From NCBI GenBank assembly GCA_019614645.1, contig JABWDB010000001.1, forward strand, positions 9,469,501 through 9,533,500: a stretch of 64,000 nt of DNA, in the 5' to 3' direction. Of the stretch, positions 11,344 to 25,039 are shown one piece after another; the first letter of the stretch is position 1, and each line of letters opens with the position of its first letter. This DNA comes from Stratiolaelaps scimitus (taxonomy: Eukaryota > Arthropoda > Arachnida > Mesostigmata > Laelapidae). The notes under the pieces were generated by a model, which ran no database searches, was not told where the DNA came from, and saw only the letters and a list, made by a program, of their open reading frames with translations. The translations under genes and the position numbers were made by a program.

Positions 11344-14300
11344 TCACGATTTCGATAGGAGCTCATCGAGCACCTTATCGCGGTCGTTCTTGTGCAACTT
11401 CAATGCTAGGGCAATGTCGCTTCGGTCGAAGCCAAGATCGCTCAGCTGGCGCCAGGATACAAGAAACTCCCTAGTTGTGTCGAGATCGGGTCCGTTAAAC
11501 TGAAGTGCTTGAGCAGCGTCTCGCTCGTCGAAGCCTTCTTCCGTCAATTTCTGAAGCAGACACAGATGCTCTACGACCTTGGGTTCGTCATTCCCGAGAT
11601 CCATGACGGCACGTGTGACGCGAATGGTGGGAAATCCCATCGATACGAATCGTCTAAGTTGAACGAGTAGGAAACGTTTGCAGAAGAAAAAGAAACGGAG
11701 AAAAATTAGTGATGTTACGATGCTGGTTGACTCGACTTCTCGGAAAGATGCGTACAGGTTGGTGTATACCCTCGATGGCTTGTTAGCTTGTGAAAGCTAA
11801 TTATCAAATAATATTTGGTCGGGATTGCGGTCGGGGGTAATGTGGCAGATAGAGCATGCGCAGTTTCTGCAAATTTTACCTGTGTTCGAGCAGATTAACT
11901 GTGCTCGCTTTCATAGCTACTGCTCTCAAGTTGCAATCACCAAGTACTAGATAACATGGATTCTACACATATACAGTCAAGAAGCTTGTAAAACTACTTA
12001 AAAATTATTACAAACTATTTTCTCCCCAAATCTAGGGATGAGACCAAATCTATGAAAGCGGCTCTAAGACATGGCTCGTCTCATGATACATTCGCCAGCT
12101 TTCAAGAGAAACTACATGCATAAGTCAGGAGCTGTTCAGAGAAGTGTCGAGAAGCACGTGGCGTTTTTTTATAATTTTTCATTACTATCTTTATTCTGGC
12201 ACTATTAACTCTAAATATTGATTCGAATAAGATCTTGCATCTCTCTATTTGACAGCTCACCGAGAACGAACATTGGGCGCATATTCAAGCAGAATGCAGC
12301 TTTACTGACCATACAGCTCAGGTTGTATCAATTGTCACCTCTACACACCACATTATACTCAAAATTCGGCTAACACTGCTATGGACAAAACGCGTTATCG
12401 CCAGAATGCTACGTGCGCACAGGTGCTTTTCATGAAGCATCGTTGATTATTAGCTCCGATCTTCTACACGGTGCCGATTTACCTAGCAGATGAGACTCTA
12501 GGAGTAGCGAAGAAAAATATGAACATACTTGGCCAATGCCTGAAGATGCGACGGGAGATCCTTAATGGGGTCCGGTGGAGGTGGCTGCTGTTGCTGTACT
12601 GCAGGTACGAACGGCCTTGGTGGCGGTGGGGCAGGACGATAATGATATCCTAGGTAAATAGAGACCAAGTGTGGGTCACAACAAATGGGTCTTTAGTACT
12701 AACACAATTTTCAATGCTCCATTAGGCTAAATAAAAGAAAAACTCGCCAAAACATGGAGGTCATTGCAGGAATTCCTATCAGCAGAGTTCGTTACATTTG
12801 TTATCTGCTGACACTTTTATAACAATGGCAAATTTGCAGTGATAGCAGAGGTCGTACACCGCTATTTTATCGAACTTTCTTGAACGAATCTCATCGTTTT
12901 CTCTTGTGTAGGCAACAATCACAGAGAGATTATATGATGATTCATGGGAAGATTAAGCCTCCCATGAGAATGAGGGGCAAACATTTAGAAAGAAAACGAA
13001 ATGTCCGCACAGTAGCCTCCCCACATCACATTTGATTTCGATCTCTACTTCATATCGTATAGTTTGCGTTTAACAGGCATACATAGCCGGTACTGAGCAT
13101 CATTGATAAGCATGAATCCGAAAAATGTGGCTACCTTTGGAAACCCGCGCAAGCTGTTCCTCGTCGAACAGGTTTGTCATAGATCCAGGGGCTGGAACAG
13201 CGCCGACCGACGAGCAAATGGATGATGGCTGAATGTTAGCCGCGCTGGGCGCCCGTTCACTCTGGTTATTTGGATAGGTGGCCGCGGTTGATGCCGAGGT
13301 AACGCCCCCGTGGGGTGAGGCGCGCACGCTTGCTTCGGGTGTTTCTTTGGCTACGGGCGTCGGCGGAGCTGAGTTGGACGAACGTAGTTTCCCGAATATC
13401 GAGTTGAGCTCTTCGAACTCGTTCAGGGTTTGAAGTTCGACTTGATCAAACGGGCTAAACGCCTCGGACTCGAATTCTAGGGTAAAGTAACGCAACGTAC
13501 ATGAATAGTCGCCTTAGGATTGTACCATTGATTATTTGATTATTTATTCACATATTGATTATTTGTTTATCTAACAACGTCTTTCACGGGTGCGAGTGAA
13601 TTGTCCAGCTATTCTCGGTTCCTTGGAGCGTGAGATTGTTTCTTGTTTCACACGCACGGACTGACCCAGTCACACGAACCCAAGCCAAGAGGGATTTCTC
13701 ATTCCTCTACTCCATTTCTAGATCGTATAAATTCCCTATGTAATTATCCTAACCAGAGATTCAACTGAATATCAACGATTATTACAATCTATAACAAAGA
13801 CACTGCCTCCACTAAACGTGGTGATATTTATAAGATCAAACACTAATTAATGACCGATGAACGATGAAAAATCGAAGGAGAAACGAGACGATTTGCCCTA
13901 ATTTGAGTGCAACATGAAAGCTTAAATAGAGCGATTTAGAGATTTAATTCGAGAGATTTATCGTTGAACGAAAATGATGATGAACGCCGTACCAGTGATG
14001 CTAATATTGGCTGCCGCTGGTGGAGTCGATGCACTGTCATCGGGGCTGGTATTATTCAAGGGAATTGACGGGGTAAGGACATCTCCTGTTGCTACAGCCG
14101 CCGCCCCATTTCCAGCCACAGGTGCTGCTACCGCCGTTGGTTGTAAGGCTTCCAGCTTTGACCGCCGCTCCCTGAAAAACAGATGTTTTCCATGAGTTGT
14201 TAAGGGCATTATAGTACAACATGTTCTAGATGTGTGTGTGTGTGTTTTTTTAAGAAGGAATAAAATAGCACCATCCTCAAACAATGCCAAGGGCTAGTTA

Positions 14301-14544
14301 TCCTGTTTGACGGAGAGATAGATAGAGAGTGAAACTGAGTGAACTCGTTGAATTGTTCTTACCGTTCAATCTGTGCCTCGTTGAGCACGCGGTGCTCAAG
14401 GGTGAAATCGTATTCATAACTTAGGCTTGGAGGAAGCATCGATTTGAAGAGGTGACCAGGCAAAGTGACCGACTTTGGCGGTCGAACCTCGGACGAAATT
14501 TTAACAGGGACGCCATCAAGAGGATGGCACTCACGACGTGCCAT
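11344..14544 (-). CDS. UBAP1: Ubiquitin-associated protein 1 (ESCRT-I subunit UBAP1), five exons
   Basis: UBAP1 is an endosome-specific ESCRT-I subunit that binds ubiquitinated cargo during multivesicular body sorting. Exons on the minus strand are 14363-14544, 13993-14171, 13135-13476, 12529-12649 and 11344-11653. Every intron is GT-AG and phases agree, giving 377 aa. The N-terminal exon carries the UMA-type ESCRT-I binding region: LDGVPVKI, then YEYDFTLE, comparable to human LDDVPFK and VQYDFSLE. SPFDQVELQTLNEFEEL (about 128-144) matches the conserved acidic PFDNLELKT element. A Pro/Gln-rich linker (exon 4) precedes the C-terminal overlapping UBA repeats (about 275-377), with MGFP, EEGFDERDAAQAL and LGFDRSDIALAL. 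The ATG at 14544 is the first in-frame methionine, but the frame stays open upstream to a possible acceptor (TTTCCAG) near 14587, so a further 5' coding exon is possible. Confidence 0.92.
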
Positions 14545-15390
14545 CCTGAAACTCCCGGCTAACCCAACTTTATTGGGAACTTCACCTGGAAATGTATTTG
14601 ATGAACGCGATTAGATTATTCATTTTGATAATGGTGGATGTCTGATGTCGTAACTTTGAAGGACAAAATGCTCACATCATTTTACCTCCTCAGGATCTTA
14701 CGTTATAGTAAGGTGTACAATATGAGTCCGCTGCATCTTGTTAAATTGTTCTGTCAAAGATACCAATGCAGCTACGTAAATTCAGTTGAGTTCTGGACGT
14801 AATTCCACCTTCCCCAATATTATGCACGGCGCTATTTACATTGAGTGTAGTTAGGAGTGTACGGTGTCAAATGCTAATGCGGAAAACAGTCATCTAGGAG
14901 ATATCTTATCAACGTGACATGACAAATATACAGTATACGTACATCCAAAACACCTTTGGTTAACTATAAAATAGCTGTAACCTAAAACGGATCTGCGGAA
15001 CAGGGCCAACAACAAAACTGAATAGGCATATACCGGTACCTCCTCCACGATGAAATCACCTTTAAGGCGCCCTCATAAATCCACTCAAACTATTTGAATG
15101 ATTATGATCATCATCCTCTGCACACGAACTGTATATTGACATTCGCCCATAAATGTCGGCAACTATGAATATGTAGCAACACGATTATAGCTTGCGTCTA
15201 TAACTTTTCGTGCGAGTAGGCTTTTGAATGTTCACCGTTCATAATAAATCTATCACTTATTCAAGAGGAATGCTAACACACAGATTCAATCAATCATAAT
15301 TCAATCATCAATGCCAATAATTGATTCGTAAAGGATTCTTCCCCTTCACGTTTCTACGGTTTCGCTGTTGTGCATACATTTTTAGATATG

Positions 15391-15449
<59 letters not shown>
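15391..15449. repeat. (TA)n microsatellite
   Basis: About 29 TA units, interrupted once by TATG near 15413. Confidence 0.97.
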
Positions 15450-15453
<4 letters not shown>

Positions 15454-18400
15454 ATTTCTCGTTGTTGACTGGCAATGGTGAATAAACGAAAATGATTATT
15501 GTTTCTTCGGTTTCTCCAATCTCCCACCTTCTACGGGACAGTATATTAACGTATAATAGATAATAAAAAAAAACACACACAGCTACGCAATTTCATGAAT
15601 ACATATTTTGCACAATGATGAGTCAAGACGATTAACGTACGATTCGAACAAAAATAAAGTCTGTGTATTGTCAATTTTCCGCTGAATAACTATTTGCCTG
15701 GCCGAACTCTCCACTCTGTGCTCTCTGCGATGCTTCGTTCTCGTTAAACCAGTAGTGATGTTAGACATACACACCTTATGCTCGTGTGTTCCCTAGCAAG
15801 TCACACATTGGTTCGTACCATAAACACAGCAAGTCAAGGACAGGCGTTTCCGTTCCTGTGTTCGTATCTGACACTCGTGGGGATGTTGTTTGTGAGCAAA
15901 ACAAAACAAAGCAATTAAATACCCTAAGTGGGTTTATTAGTTGCTAATTCTATTGCGTTATTGTTGTCGAGCTATCTGTCTACATACCTGCGGCGACTGC
16001 TCAACAGATCGTCGCCACCAGGCGCTGTCTCTTAGCTTCTCTCTCTCCCTTGGGCGGTTGGCGACTGACTGTATGCTGTTACTACACGATTGCTCACAGC
16101 TGCTGCGATATTTGTTGTGTTCGAATGTTGGCGTGTCCAGCAACGCGCTGTGAAGCGGCCCACACAGACGCTTGCAAAGAGCGGACGAGAGCAAGCGAGC
16201 GGACCGCAACGCGCGCACTTAGCATGACTCAGGAGGTGGGGGGTAAAGTCAGCGTTATAATAAGCAGCGAAAACTGCCACGTACGTGAGCAAGTGTTTGA
16301 TAGCGTTGCGCGCTAAGCTGTTCACATCACAGCCAACGGCAGCAGGACAATATATTAACTAGAGGAGAAAAAATGTCACGAGAAGACAGCTAGGGCTGAG
16401 ACATCGGGGTGAGAGGGAATAGGTCAGGAAGTCGCAGGAAATCAATACCAATGAACGGCTCGAAATGAGTTTGCCACCGTTTACTGTGCAATAGCTAGAT
16501 CGGATGAATTTTTTCCGCATCTAACGAATGGTTCGAGATGACTGAATGTTATGTTTATGCGACGATTTTGTAGGTTCATAGTGTCGTACGGAATTAGTGT
16601 TGATGTTTAAAGATGCTAAATTTGCTCCATGGATTCGCAACAATGATGGTCATGGATGATCTTTGACGTTGCCCGGGAGGTCTATGAAGTTGCCTTTCAA
16701 TACAAGCCGATCAGGTTATGCTCAGATGTTGATCTCAATTTGTGCGTTTCAATCAGTAATTTCGTGGTAGAACAAAAAAACAACAATATTAAAGAACCAG
16801 TAGCATTTTTAATAAATGGCTATGAAACCGCACTGAAAATTTTAATTGATTGCGACCTCATTTTCTTTGATATTTTCTAGCAAAAAAATTAGTCTTTCCA
16901 TGATGAACACTATGACTGAGATTACAAACAGTATGTATTTATAATTTTCAGTATTGCAATATTAACAATGATCTAATTAGGGTTATGCACACATTCATGT
17001 GGGGCAATTATTTCCCCATAAAATTTACGAACAAATAAATCACTTATGGGTATAATATAAAACTAATCTAATTATGCATTATTGTTTAGTTTAACAGTAG
17101 CCGTACGGTAGCCCATAATAATAGACAAATAATTATATTGATTTACACCTAAGAAGTTTACAAGCTAGTTTTGAACGAAACGTCAAGCCGTTTTTTAGCT
17201 AACCAACGGTAATAAATACTATAGATATAAATTATAATAAGAAAGTAATATCACAACTGTTTTCAAAACCAAACGAAATTAAATTTAGCGCGAATACCAC
17301 TTTGGACGTACGTTCATGGATTTGACAAGCATTGAAATTATTTCCTCGGTAGGAAAGCTTCATTTACAAACATGAAGTTGGATAACTACGCCACAGTGCG
17401 AGTATCTACTGCGTTTGTTTGACATTCTCGATAGGGAAATCTGTTTGGCTTCTTAGTGCTGGCATCTGCCGTCAATGATCGGCGATCCCGGCAAAGCCGA
17501 TGTGCGAGACATGAATCACTTTCCCGGACGTTGTTACCGTCCCAGGCAGCAGTTCACCCACAGCCTACTTCTACGGATGAATCAATACTCGGGTGTCCAG
17601 AGAATATATATTTTATCACAGTTTCGCTTCAAGTCTCACCTGCCACCATTGAGTGGGGGGTTTTTGTCCTGCTGTTGGCGATCTGATTCTGTTGACAGCG
17701 AGAGTATCGACCGCCCTAAGGAGTCCGCCTGACGTTAGATCACTCCCACAGCTCGTTGTTGATGTTGAGTAGAAAACGCCTCAGATATCCATGGCCTGGC
17801 CGTACAAATTCCGGATGTAAGATATACACGATCGACCTCTATCCTCCTGGGTACCGCTGAGACCGTTGAAACACAGGTAGAATTTTATGCCCACAACTAA
17901 ATACGATATTACTCTGAGCTTTTAAAATGAAGATACTATGATTTTTATTTTAGGCAAGGCATGACAAAAGGTTGTCTAGATAAGTTTATGCGTTTTACGC
18001 TTTATTAGCAACACTGGCCGATGTTGGCCATTGACCAAAAACACCCGGATGAATGACGAACTCGATGCAAATGCTGGCAGGAGTCCAAGTTGAGGGTAAA
18101 TTCATGAATTCAAAGATCTTCAATCGAGTAGGAATAAGAGACGAATATATATATATATATATATATATGCACCCTGTGAAGATGAGATATTTAATAATAT
18201 TCTCTGTATTTTGTAAGTGCATTGCGCGGGATGTTCTCATTGTAGCCTCAGTCTCATATGGCACTGATGCACTGTTGTTACGAAGGTAGGCTGTACTGCG
18301 TCCGAGTCTCGTAGTGATCACATCGACTCGTTCGTAGTGCATTAGCAACTTCGCTATGAAAACCTGCTATAAACGACCTTCTCCAACTTTTATTAAGACA

Positions 18401-21400
18401 AATAGAACTTCTATTGGAAGCGTCACTTATATTTTCGACCCACATCGTCGCGAACGAAACAACTCTACGGTTGAAATTCTACTAAGCATCTACACGGCGT
18501 TACAGTGCACCACCTACTCTGAACATGGTCCCACCGAGGCTGATAAATCGTTTAATACGTTTCCCCTATTTCTGCAGTCCTTTCCTGAAGTGAATCATGT
18601 GTTTCCTACGTGCAAAGCTTGAATAGTATGGCATAGGAGAACGATGCTATCAGAATCTCTGTCAGTGAGAAGACGATCAGCCGTGGTATTTTGTTTTGGG
18701 ATACATTTGCAGAACCATTGAACCAAAGCCTAGCGTATATGTAGAGTAATTTAAAAAGGAGTCACTTGGGTCGCCTAATCGAGATTTCGAGGCACGAGAG
18801 AGCTGATTCACCCATGCTCAGCGAGACTTCTACCATTGAATTGTCTCATATTGTGTAGCCGAGATACGAGCCGTTAGTATGGACATTTTCCATGCTGAAG
18901 AACACATAGGCATCGTTCACTAAGAAGAAGACTCCCTGAGTGCCGCCCATCTAGATGTGTACGATTCTACGATCTAGATGTGACGCCACCAGGGGCGTCA
19001 TTCGTTCCGCCCAGACAGCAAACCTGTTGCATCACGTTGTCACTGCCGTGTTCCGTTAGGTAGTCGCTGTAGACTAACTCCCGCATGTAAGACGCCAGTC
19101 ACGCATACCCCAAAGATACTATACGATCACGAACCCCTTTTATGTTAAGGAGAGTAGGTCAAGCCACCTTTATAAGGCTTCCTCGGTGATTCGAGCGAAG
19201 CGTCTCAAACCAAACAACCAACCAAATTCAAAATTCACTATATAGCGTTCGCTAGCGGCTCTTATTTATCCACATGGCGACGTGTCCCAAGCAACTTTTC
19301 GTCATCTGATCTGAACGTGCACTGTTTACGTTCACCTACAACACAAACAGCCCGCATTATTACCTCTCTGCTGATTTCAGAAGCAGTAGATCCATTGGCA
19401 AATACCGCGTTCGATTCGTTCTGGACACAGATCAGGTACGGACAACACCTACTCCTTTTTTATTTTTTTTGAGAAATTTGACTTTTGCTTGCGCGTAATG
19501 TATTTACTGTTCATTTTATTGAAATTAACAGTCGGCCTGCTTGGCTTCATCTGTCCGCGCGCACGTAAAGGGTATCAAGTGAACCAGTCATGAGCTTTAT
19601 GGAACCGTTGAGGGGCAGGACTGTGATAGATTTGCATCTGCTAGTTCATCTTTCAGCCAGCTACAGAGTGCAGCGATACAACGTCACAGTATGAATAGAC
19701 GGCGAGTGGACCGATTGCAATAGCCACATCCGTTTTAATCCCTCCAGAGGCGCCACAGGCTCCGCTGCTGCTTCCACCGCCGGCTCCAGAAGATGATCTC
19801 TCGCTGCAAGTCTCCCCCTGCGAATGGTTTTCCGTTGTACTGTGCTGCGACTGGTTGACAGGCCGACAGATAGACATGTCAAATGCTAATGAGCAATTAT
19901 CAGAACAGCTGCGATACGGAAGTTCCATCTTGAAAAGACTTGCTTGGTTGAAAATCAAGTTTGAAGAGTGCACCTCCACCGTTAGCTTCGTTCATTGAGA
20001 CCCATAACTTGATGGGTCACTTTAGCGATTCGCCTTGCTGTCGCAGCGCAGATAGCCACACTTTACGTGAGCGACTTGAAGCGTGCAAGATAGACAGTTT
20101 GATATGTGGCTTCAGTCTTTAGCTAACGATCGGATCAGCTGTGTGCAGATTAGTGTGAGATACAGTGAATCCAATATACGAGCATGTAGTGGTGGAGGAA
20201 TACGGATTATCCTTGCTAAGTAGATAGATACGCAGGCGATATAGTTGTGCCAGCCAGCGTCAGTGAGTGGAGTGCATCGTTTAGTTAGGTGTACGAACGA
20301 AAAAGCTCCCGAAAGTGGTATAATGTTGATCTCGTGCCAGTGATTACTTCGTGGACTTTCTCTTCAATATTTCTCGGCTTCGGACTCCAGAATGAGTTAC
20401 GTGGAACGATCCGGTCCGTAAGTAAGATCAAGAGGCGGACTGCTTGTATACGAAAGCTCGAAATATATATATATATATATATATATATGTTTCGTTGAAT
20501 ATATTATCTTCGTTTACGTTGATTTTTGTGTTCCGTTTTTATAAGAATATTATTAAGAAGAATATTATTTCATTCATTTTTTGCTGAAACGCTTCTTGTA
20601 CAGTCTGGTAGGTGTCGAGTCAAAAGGCAGTTCGCACATTGAGAGGTCATCGTTTCGTATTCAAGGCAAACCAAGATTTAGACCGATTAGCGGATTAAGC
20701 TATCATTAGTTGTGGATAGTCGCCGTCAGGGATCTACTTAGGGCAAAAACTCATTATAATGGCCTAAATGATCTATATAAACTAGATGAGTTAGGCCGTG
20801 GTTCAGGTACTGACCTCTTGTCCCACTTGGCAATGGGCTTCATATACCCCCTTGCCAACCGGAAGTAGTGATAGCTATTATTAATCATTTTCTACCGGAG
20901 CAGTATACACTACGCCAATTATTATTATTATTATTACTATTGACAAGTCAGACTCCAAAGAAAGCCAGTTGTGAGAACGCGATTCGGTAATCGAATCTGC
21001 AATAATAACCCAAGCTATCGTTGGATGTTATGCTTATTCGAATTCGTCTAAAATTCCTTCAGATTGCATAATCTCTAACTGACAGAGTATACCGAGTTAT
21101 CATACTGATAAACAAGAACCTAATTCTAAAGGAGTCAACAGCCGCGACCTTTCCGTCTATCTCAACAGCAACTCACTAGCAGCTCCGAAAACGGCTCACC
21201 ATTGGGCAACCCTTCGCGGTTTGCGCGATTGCTCATTCCTTGTGGCTCTTCTCAGCTTCTTAGGTCATTACCGTCTTAAGGCGGTGAAAGGGACGATCGC
21301 TGTTGTTGCAATTCGACGAACAGAACGTGGTAGTCGATAGACGAACTAACCAAGAAGGCGAACAGATAATGTTTGTCACGGGAAACTGTTGCTTGTTACT

Positions 21401-22512
21401 TATCACTCTCCCTATCTCTTTCTCTCGCTCGCCTGCTCTTTCTCGACGGATCTACCGCCGCAATGCGCCCGCGATACGCGGACGTTGTCCATTCATACGG
21501 TGGCAATACGCGTTACTGGCTATTGCTGCTGTAGCGCTCGTGGTCACAGCATCCTCTTGAGATCAGCTGCTTGTATTCGCTGTCTCTGCCAAAAGGTGGA
21601 AAGTACAATTTCATCATTCAGGAAGAAGCCATTTATATGCAACAAAGTGTAGTGTACTATGTGTGTGTTGGCGGGATTCTGTCGGCATTGAGCGCTCGCT
21701 GCAGAGCGAATCAATTGAGCGGATGGTGAATGACAATCTCGGAATATCGGAATTGCTCTAAAGAGGAAGTATTGTAGAATGCGTTGTGCTGATCTCGGCC
21801 GCAGGTTACTTCGGCTCGTCAAGCGGGAGCATTCGCCTTCGAAAGCCTTTGAGAAGTGTTCATTCAACTATTCCATCTATGGCAAAACGATAAAATTTTC
21901 TTTTTTGTGCGACGTCTGACATTTGACGTTACCCAGCCGAGCTTACGTATGTGCACGCGGCGAGTCGATAATTGCATGGTGTCGCGTACTGTGCAATTAC
22001 CTCGTGAGGGATGCGTATTGTGAATTTTGTAAGTGGGTGTACATGACATATAATAGCTATACATGAGAAATACATTTATGGCACTTAACAATTAGATACA
22101 TAGGAATGCGAATGAGAGGGCTGAGCTGTGCAGTGCATGTCCATATACTGTACTCTGTGCTCCGAACTGACAGCTTGAGGCACTCGCGCGACCGGCATAA
22201 TGGTACTAACAGATACGCTCCGGAGTGTTCTTTCGTTATGACTGCAATCTGTCATTGTGAAGTTTCGACGCGTTTCAGAGTTCAACAGGATGTCCTCAAA
22301 TTCCGCCAGTGATGGTTAATTTCCAAATAAATGGACCGTAACGGGTTATTATTCTCACCCGAGTTTTTCAATCTGCATCCTTCTGTTGAAGGAACGGGGT
22401 TGACGAATTTGTTAGCTGTGTGTATGGATTTGGGTGCATCCAAGTAATTTTGTATACACTGAACAAAAGCCGAGTGATAATAATTCTATTATTACTCTTT
22501 TAATGTTGGCTT

Positions 22513-22546
<34 letters not shown>

Positions 22547-23091
22547 CTAGGTGACTGAACTAGAAAAAAATTCAGCATACTGATATATGATGTTTTATTT
22601 TTAAGGAGGTGGCCAATTGAAGTAACCTTCGTTGTTGGTTTTTGTTGTATAATTTCTATTATTATATATTGAGCCAACTGCATTGTGCGAACAAATCTGG
22701 GGCGTACAGTCAGACCACGATGGTATCCTTATCTCAGGTCGTACATTGTAGCCGTGTACATCTATTAGCGCTGTTGTTCAACGACGTTTTAATAGAGATT
22801 AAACGCGTGTTACTATCAGAGGCAAATTGGTTCCGTGTGATCGTCCTTAATACTAATTTTGAACTAAAACTCATCTAGTTTAGTACTATTTTAGCGAGAT
22901 CATATCTTTGGCCAGTCACCAGGATTGCCTATGTATAACAAATTGATGATTTTGTATATTTTTACAAGCGAGACAAATAGTAGTTGAAACTAAGAGGATT
23001 TTTGCCTCTAAATCATATATAATACATATACAATACAGTATAATTCCTAGTCTTCATTAGCCTCTAATTCAAGAAATTCCAGATAATATAA

Positions 23092-23153
23092 GAGAGCTTA
23101 AGCATTGTAAAATTGCAGCTCCTTTAATAAACCACTAAGCCTTTACTTTTACC
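23092..23153 (+). repeat. SINE-type 3' tail, solo copy
   Basis: This runs from GAGAGCTTAAGCATTG to CTTTTACC, including CAGCTCCTTTAATAAACCAC. It matches the tail of the full SINE at 61486-61547 at roughly 90% by eye. No tRNA-like head is recognised upstream, so this copy is truncated or has a different 5' part. Confidence 0.75.
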
Positions 23154-25039
23154 ATGCAGTGTGACAAGGTGGTTAGTTGTTTTACGTCACTGGTGAAAAA
23201 GATTGATAAGATTGCTCACGTTATCTAATTTGTTCAAAAGTTCATTCTCAGTCGCGATTTCGCACTGATAAAATTAAAGGTGTTTAGTTGGCCCCACTAG
23301 TTAAAGGTATTTTAGTGTTCAGTGTTCTCAACTGATTGGCCGCCACATTGGTGACACCCCCCAAAAGAGGTTATAGCAATTCTACAAGGTCATCCTCGAA
23401 AATCTTTTTTTTTTTTTTGTTTTCGATAATGGTGCTATACAAATTTGTGCATGATCGAATAATTCGAGTCTCAGAGCAAAGATTGCGTTCAGTAGGGTAT
23501 CGGTGTTATGTTTGTGGCTAAACCCATATGGATATATCCGCACCATATACTGCACTAGCTGACATTGAGCTTTCCCTCAAGTATGCGGCCCAAGATCTTA
23601 AGGACGTTCTCCACTCTGCCGTATCTTGCACAGAATGTATCAGCTGAGTTTCATGGATTGTGGAGCTGTGGAAACAAAACTGGTGCATGGAGCAATTCCG
23701 TTGCATCTTTTAAGCTACGTTGGTAAACACGCACGCATACACATGCGCGCCGACTAAAACGAACGAAACGCCTTACGGTGAGTACTTACAGCTTGAATGT
23801 TTACCAGCCTCGTTGCCCCCACTGGGCACAGTATGGCTCTGGGGTCGCAGCGTTCCATTCTTCGGGCCTTTTCGGAGGCCGCCGAGAGAGGATGGCGAAG
23901 AAGGAGGACAAAAGCGTGGCGAAGGCAGCCACGACTGCTCAAAGTGTCACTTGCTTGACATCCTAAAGGTGCTCATCGTTGAGCACTTGGGCAGCGCTCC
24001 GCGCATTGCTCATTTCCCTCGGGAGACGCCAGGGAGCCTCCCGTTGTGTCTCAACCTCAAACTGCTCGGCATGGACCGAACGCAGAAATCTCCTGCTCCA
24101 TTTTCCTTGGTTCGTGAGCCCGCCCCCTTCTTCTTCGTCTTCTACGAAGACGGAACATTAATTTCTCTTATAGTTCGTTGTTCCCCCATCCCCTTGGCAA
24201 CAATGCGCGTTCGTTCCTTCGTTACGAACGACCGACGTATGTGTACGTCCGTATGTATGGTTCGGGCAGCAACGCATAGAATGCACTGTCAAGGCGTAGC
24301 CAGCATGCGGCTGCCTACCCGCAGATCCAACCAGAGATGGCAATGGGACAGGAGTTGCATTGCTGTTCCATTCAGGCCCCTTCTTTACGTTCGTGTGGGG
24401 AGCAATTGAGCCCATGAGCGAATTAATGTCTTCGCCGGCGCCGTCGCGACCGACCCTTACGTTATACTCGTGCACCGGCCGCTAGACGTGCGACCTGCAT
24501 AGTGCCGTCATACACGGGCATTTGCAATGAGTGCCACGCTGTGCAGGCAACTCGCCACCGGACGCTGAGGGCGAGCGAGAGAAAGAGAGAGAAAACGTGT
24601 ACACACGTAAAACGTGGAAGACGTCCGGCAAAACTGAACTGATCACTGGCTGGTGGGTGACTACCCCTGCATTGTGTTCATCTACGCGTGTCCGGGTGTT
24701 CTTCGTGCCTGCGGTTGTGGCAAGGGTCCCGAACACCGCTCCATGGTATTGCTGTGCAAATTGACGACAATTAAGACGAAGTGGAAACGGAGGGCCGCAG
24801 AGCTCGCTGCAAACGATGTTGATTGTTAGTTAGATCTCTAATGATCAGTTATAATAATGCCATTATTAATTAATATGCCGATAGCGAGCTCAAGTAACAG
24901 TAACTATTTATACCTAGATATAGAGAAGCTGAAGTGAAGGTACAACCGCTGTGCTGATAGAAGAAAAAGTAACAACGAGCGTGACCCTTAAGCCAATGGT
25001 CAAGTTATTAACAATTATCTCGAGAAGTGTGTGGGAATA

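Larger units (their letters stand above)
14587..24950. other. Gene-poor region downstream of the housekeeping block
   Basis: No gene is recognised on either strand. It contains (TA)n arrays at 15391-15449, 18145-18168, 20463-20488 and 22516-22544. There is a CpG-richer stretch at 15950-16250 that could be the UBAP1 promoter, and another at 23750-24750. Short open frames at 17475-17732 (85 codons, plus) and 18356-18622 (88 codons, plus) look ordinary in composition but match nothing I know. The minus frame at 19653-19979 is Ser/Gly-rich. A repeat tail lies at 23092-23153. Confidence 0.55.

Noticed and set aside
15308..15580. Minus-strand frame of 90 codons
   Set aside because: The middle is an Ile/Tyr repeat from a (TA)n array; the same artefact explains frames near 2430, 4204, 22492, 29851 and 36931.
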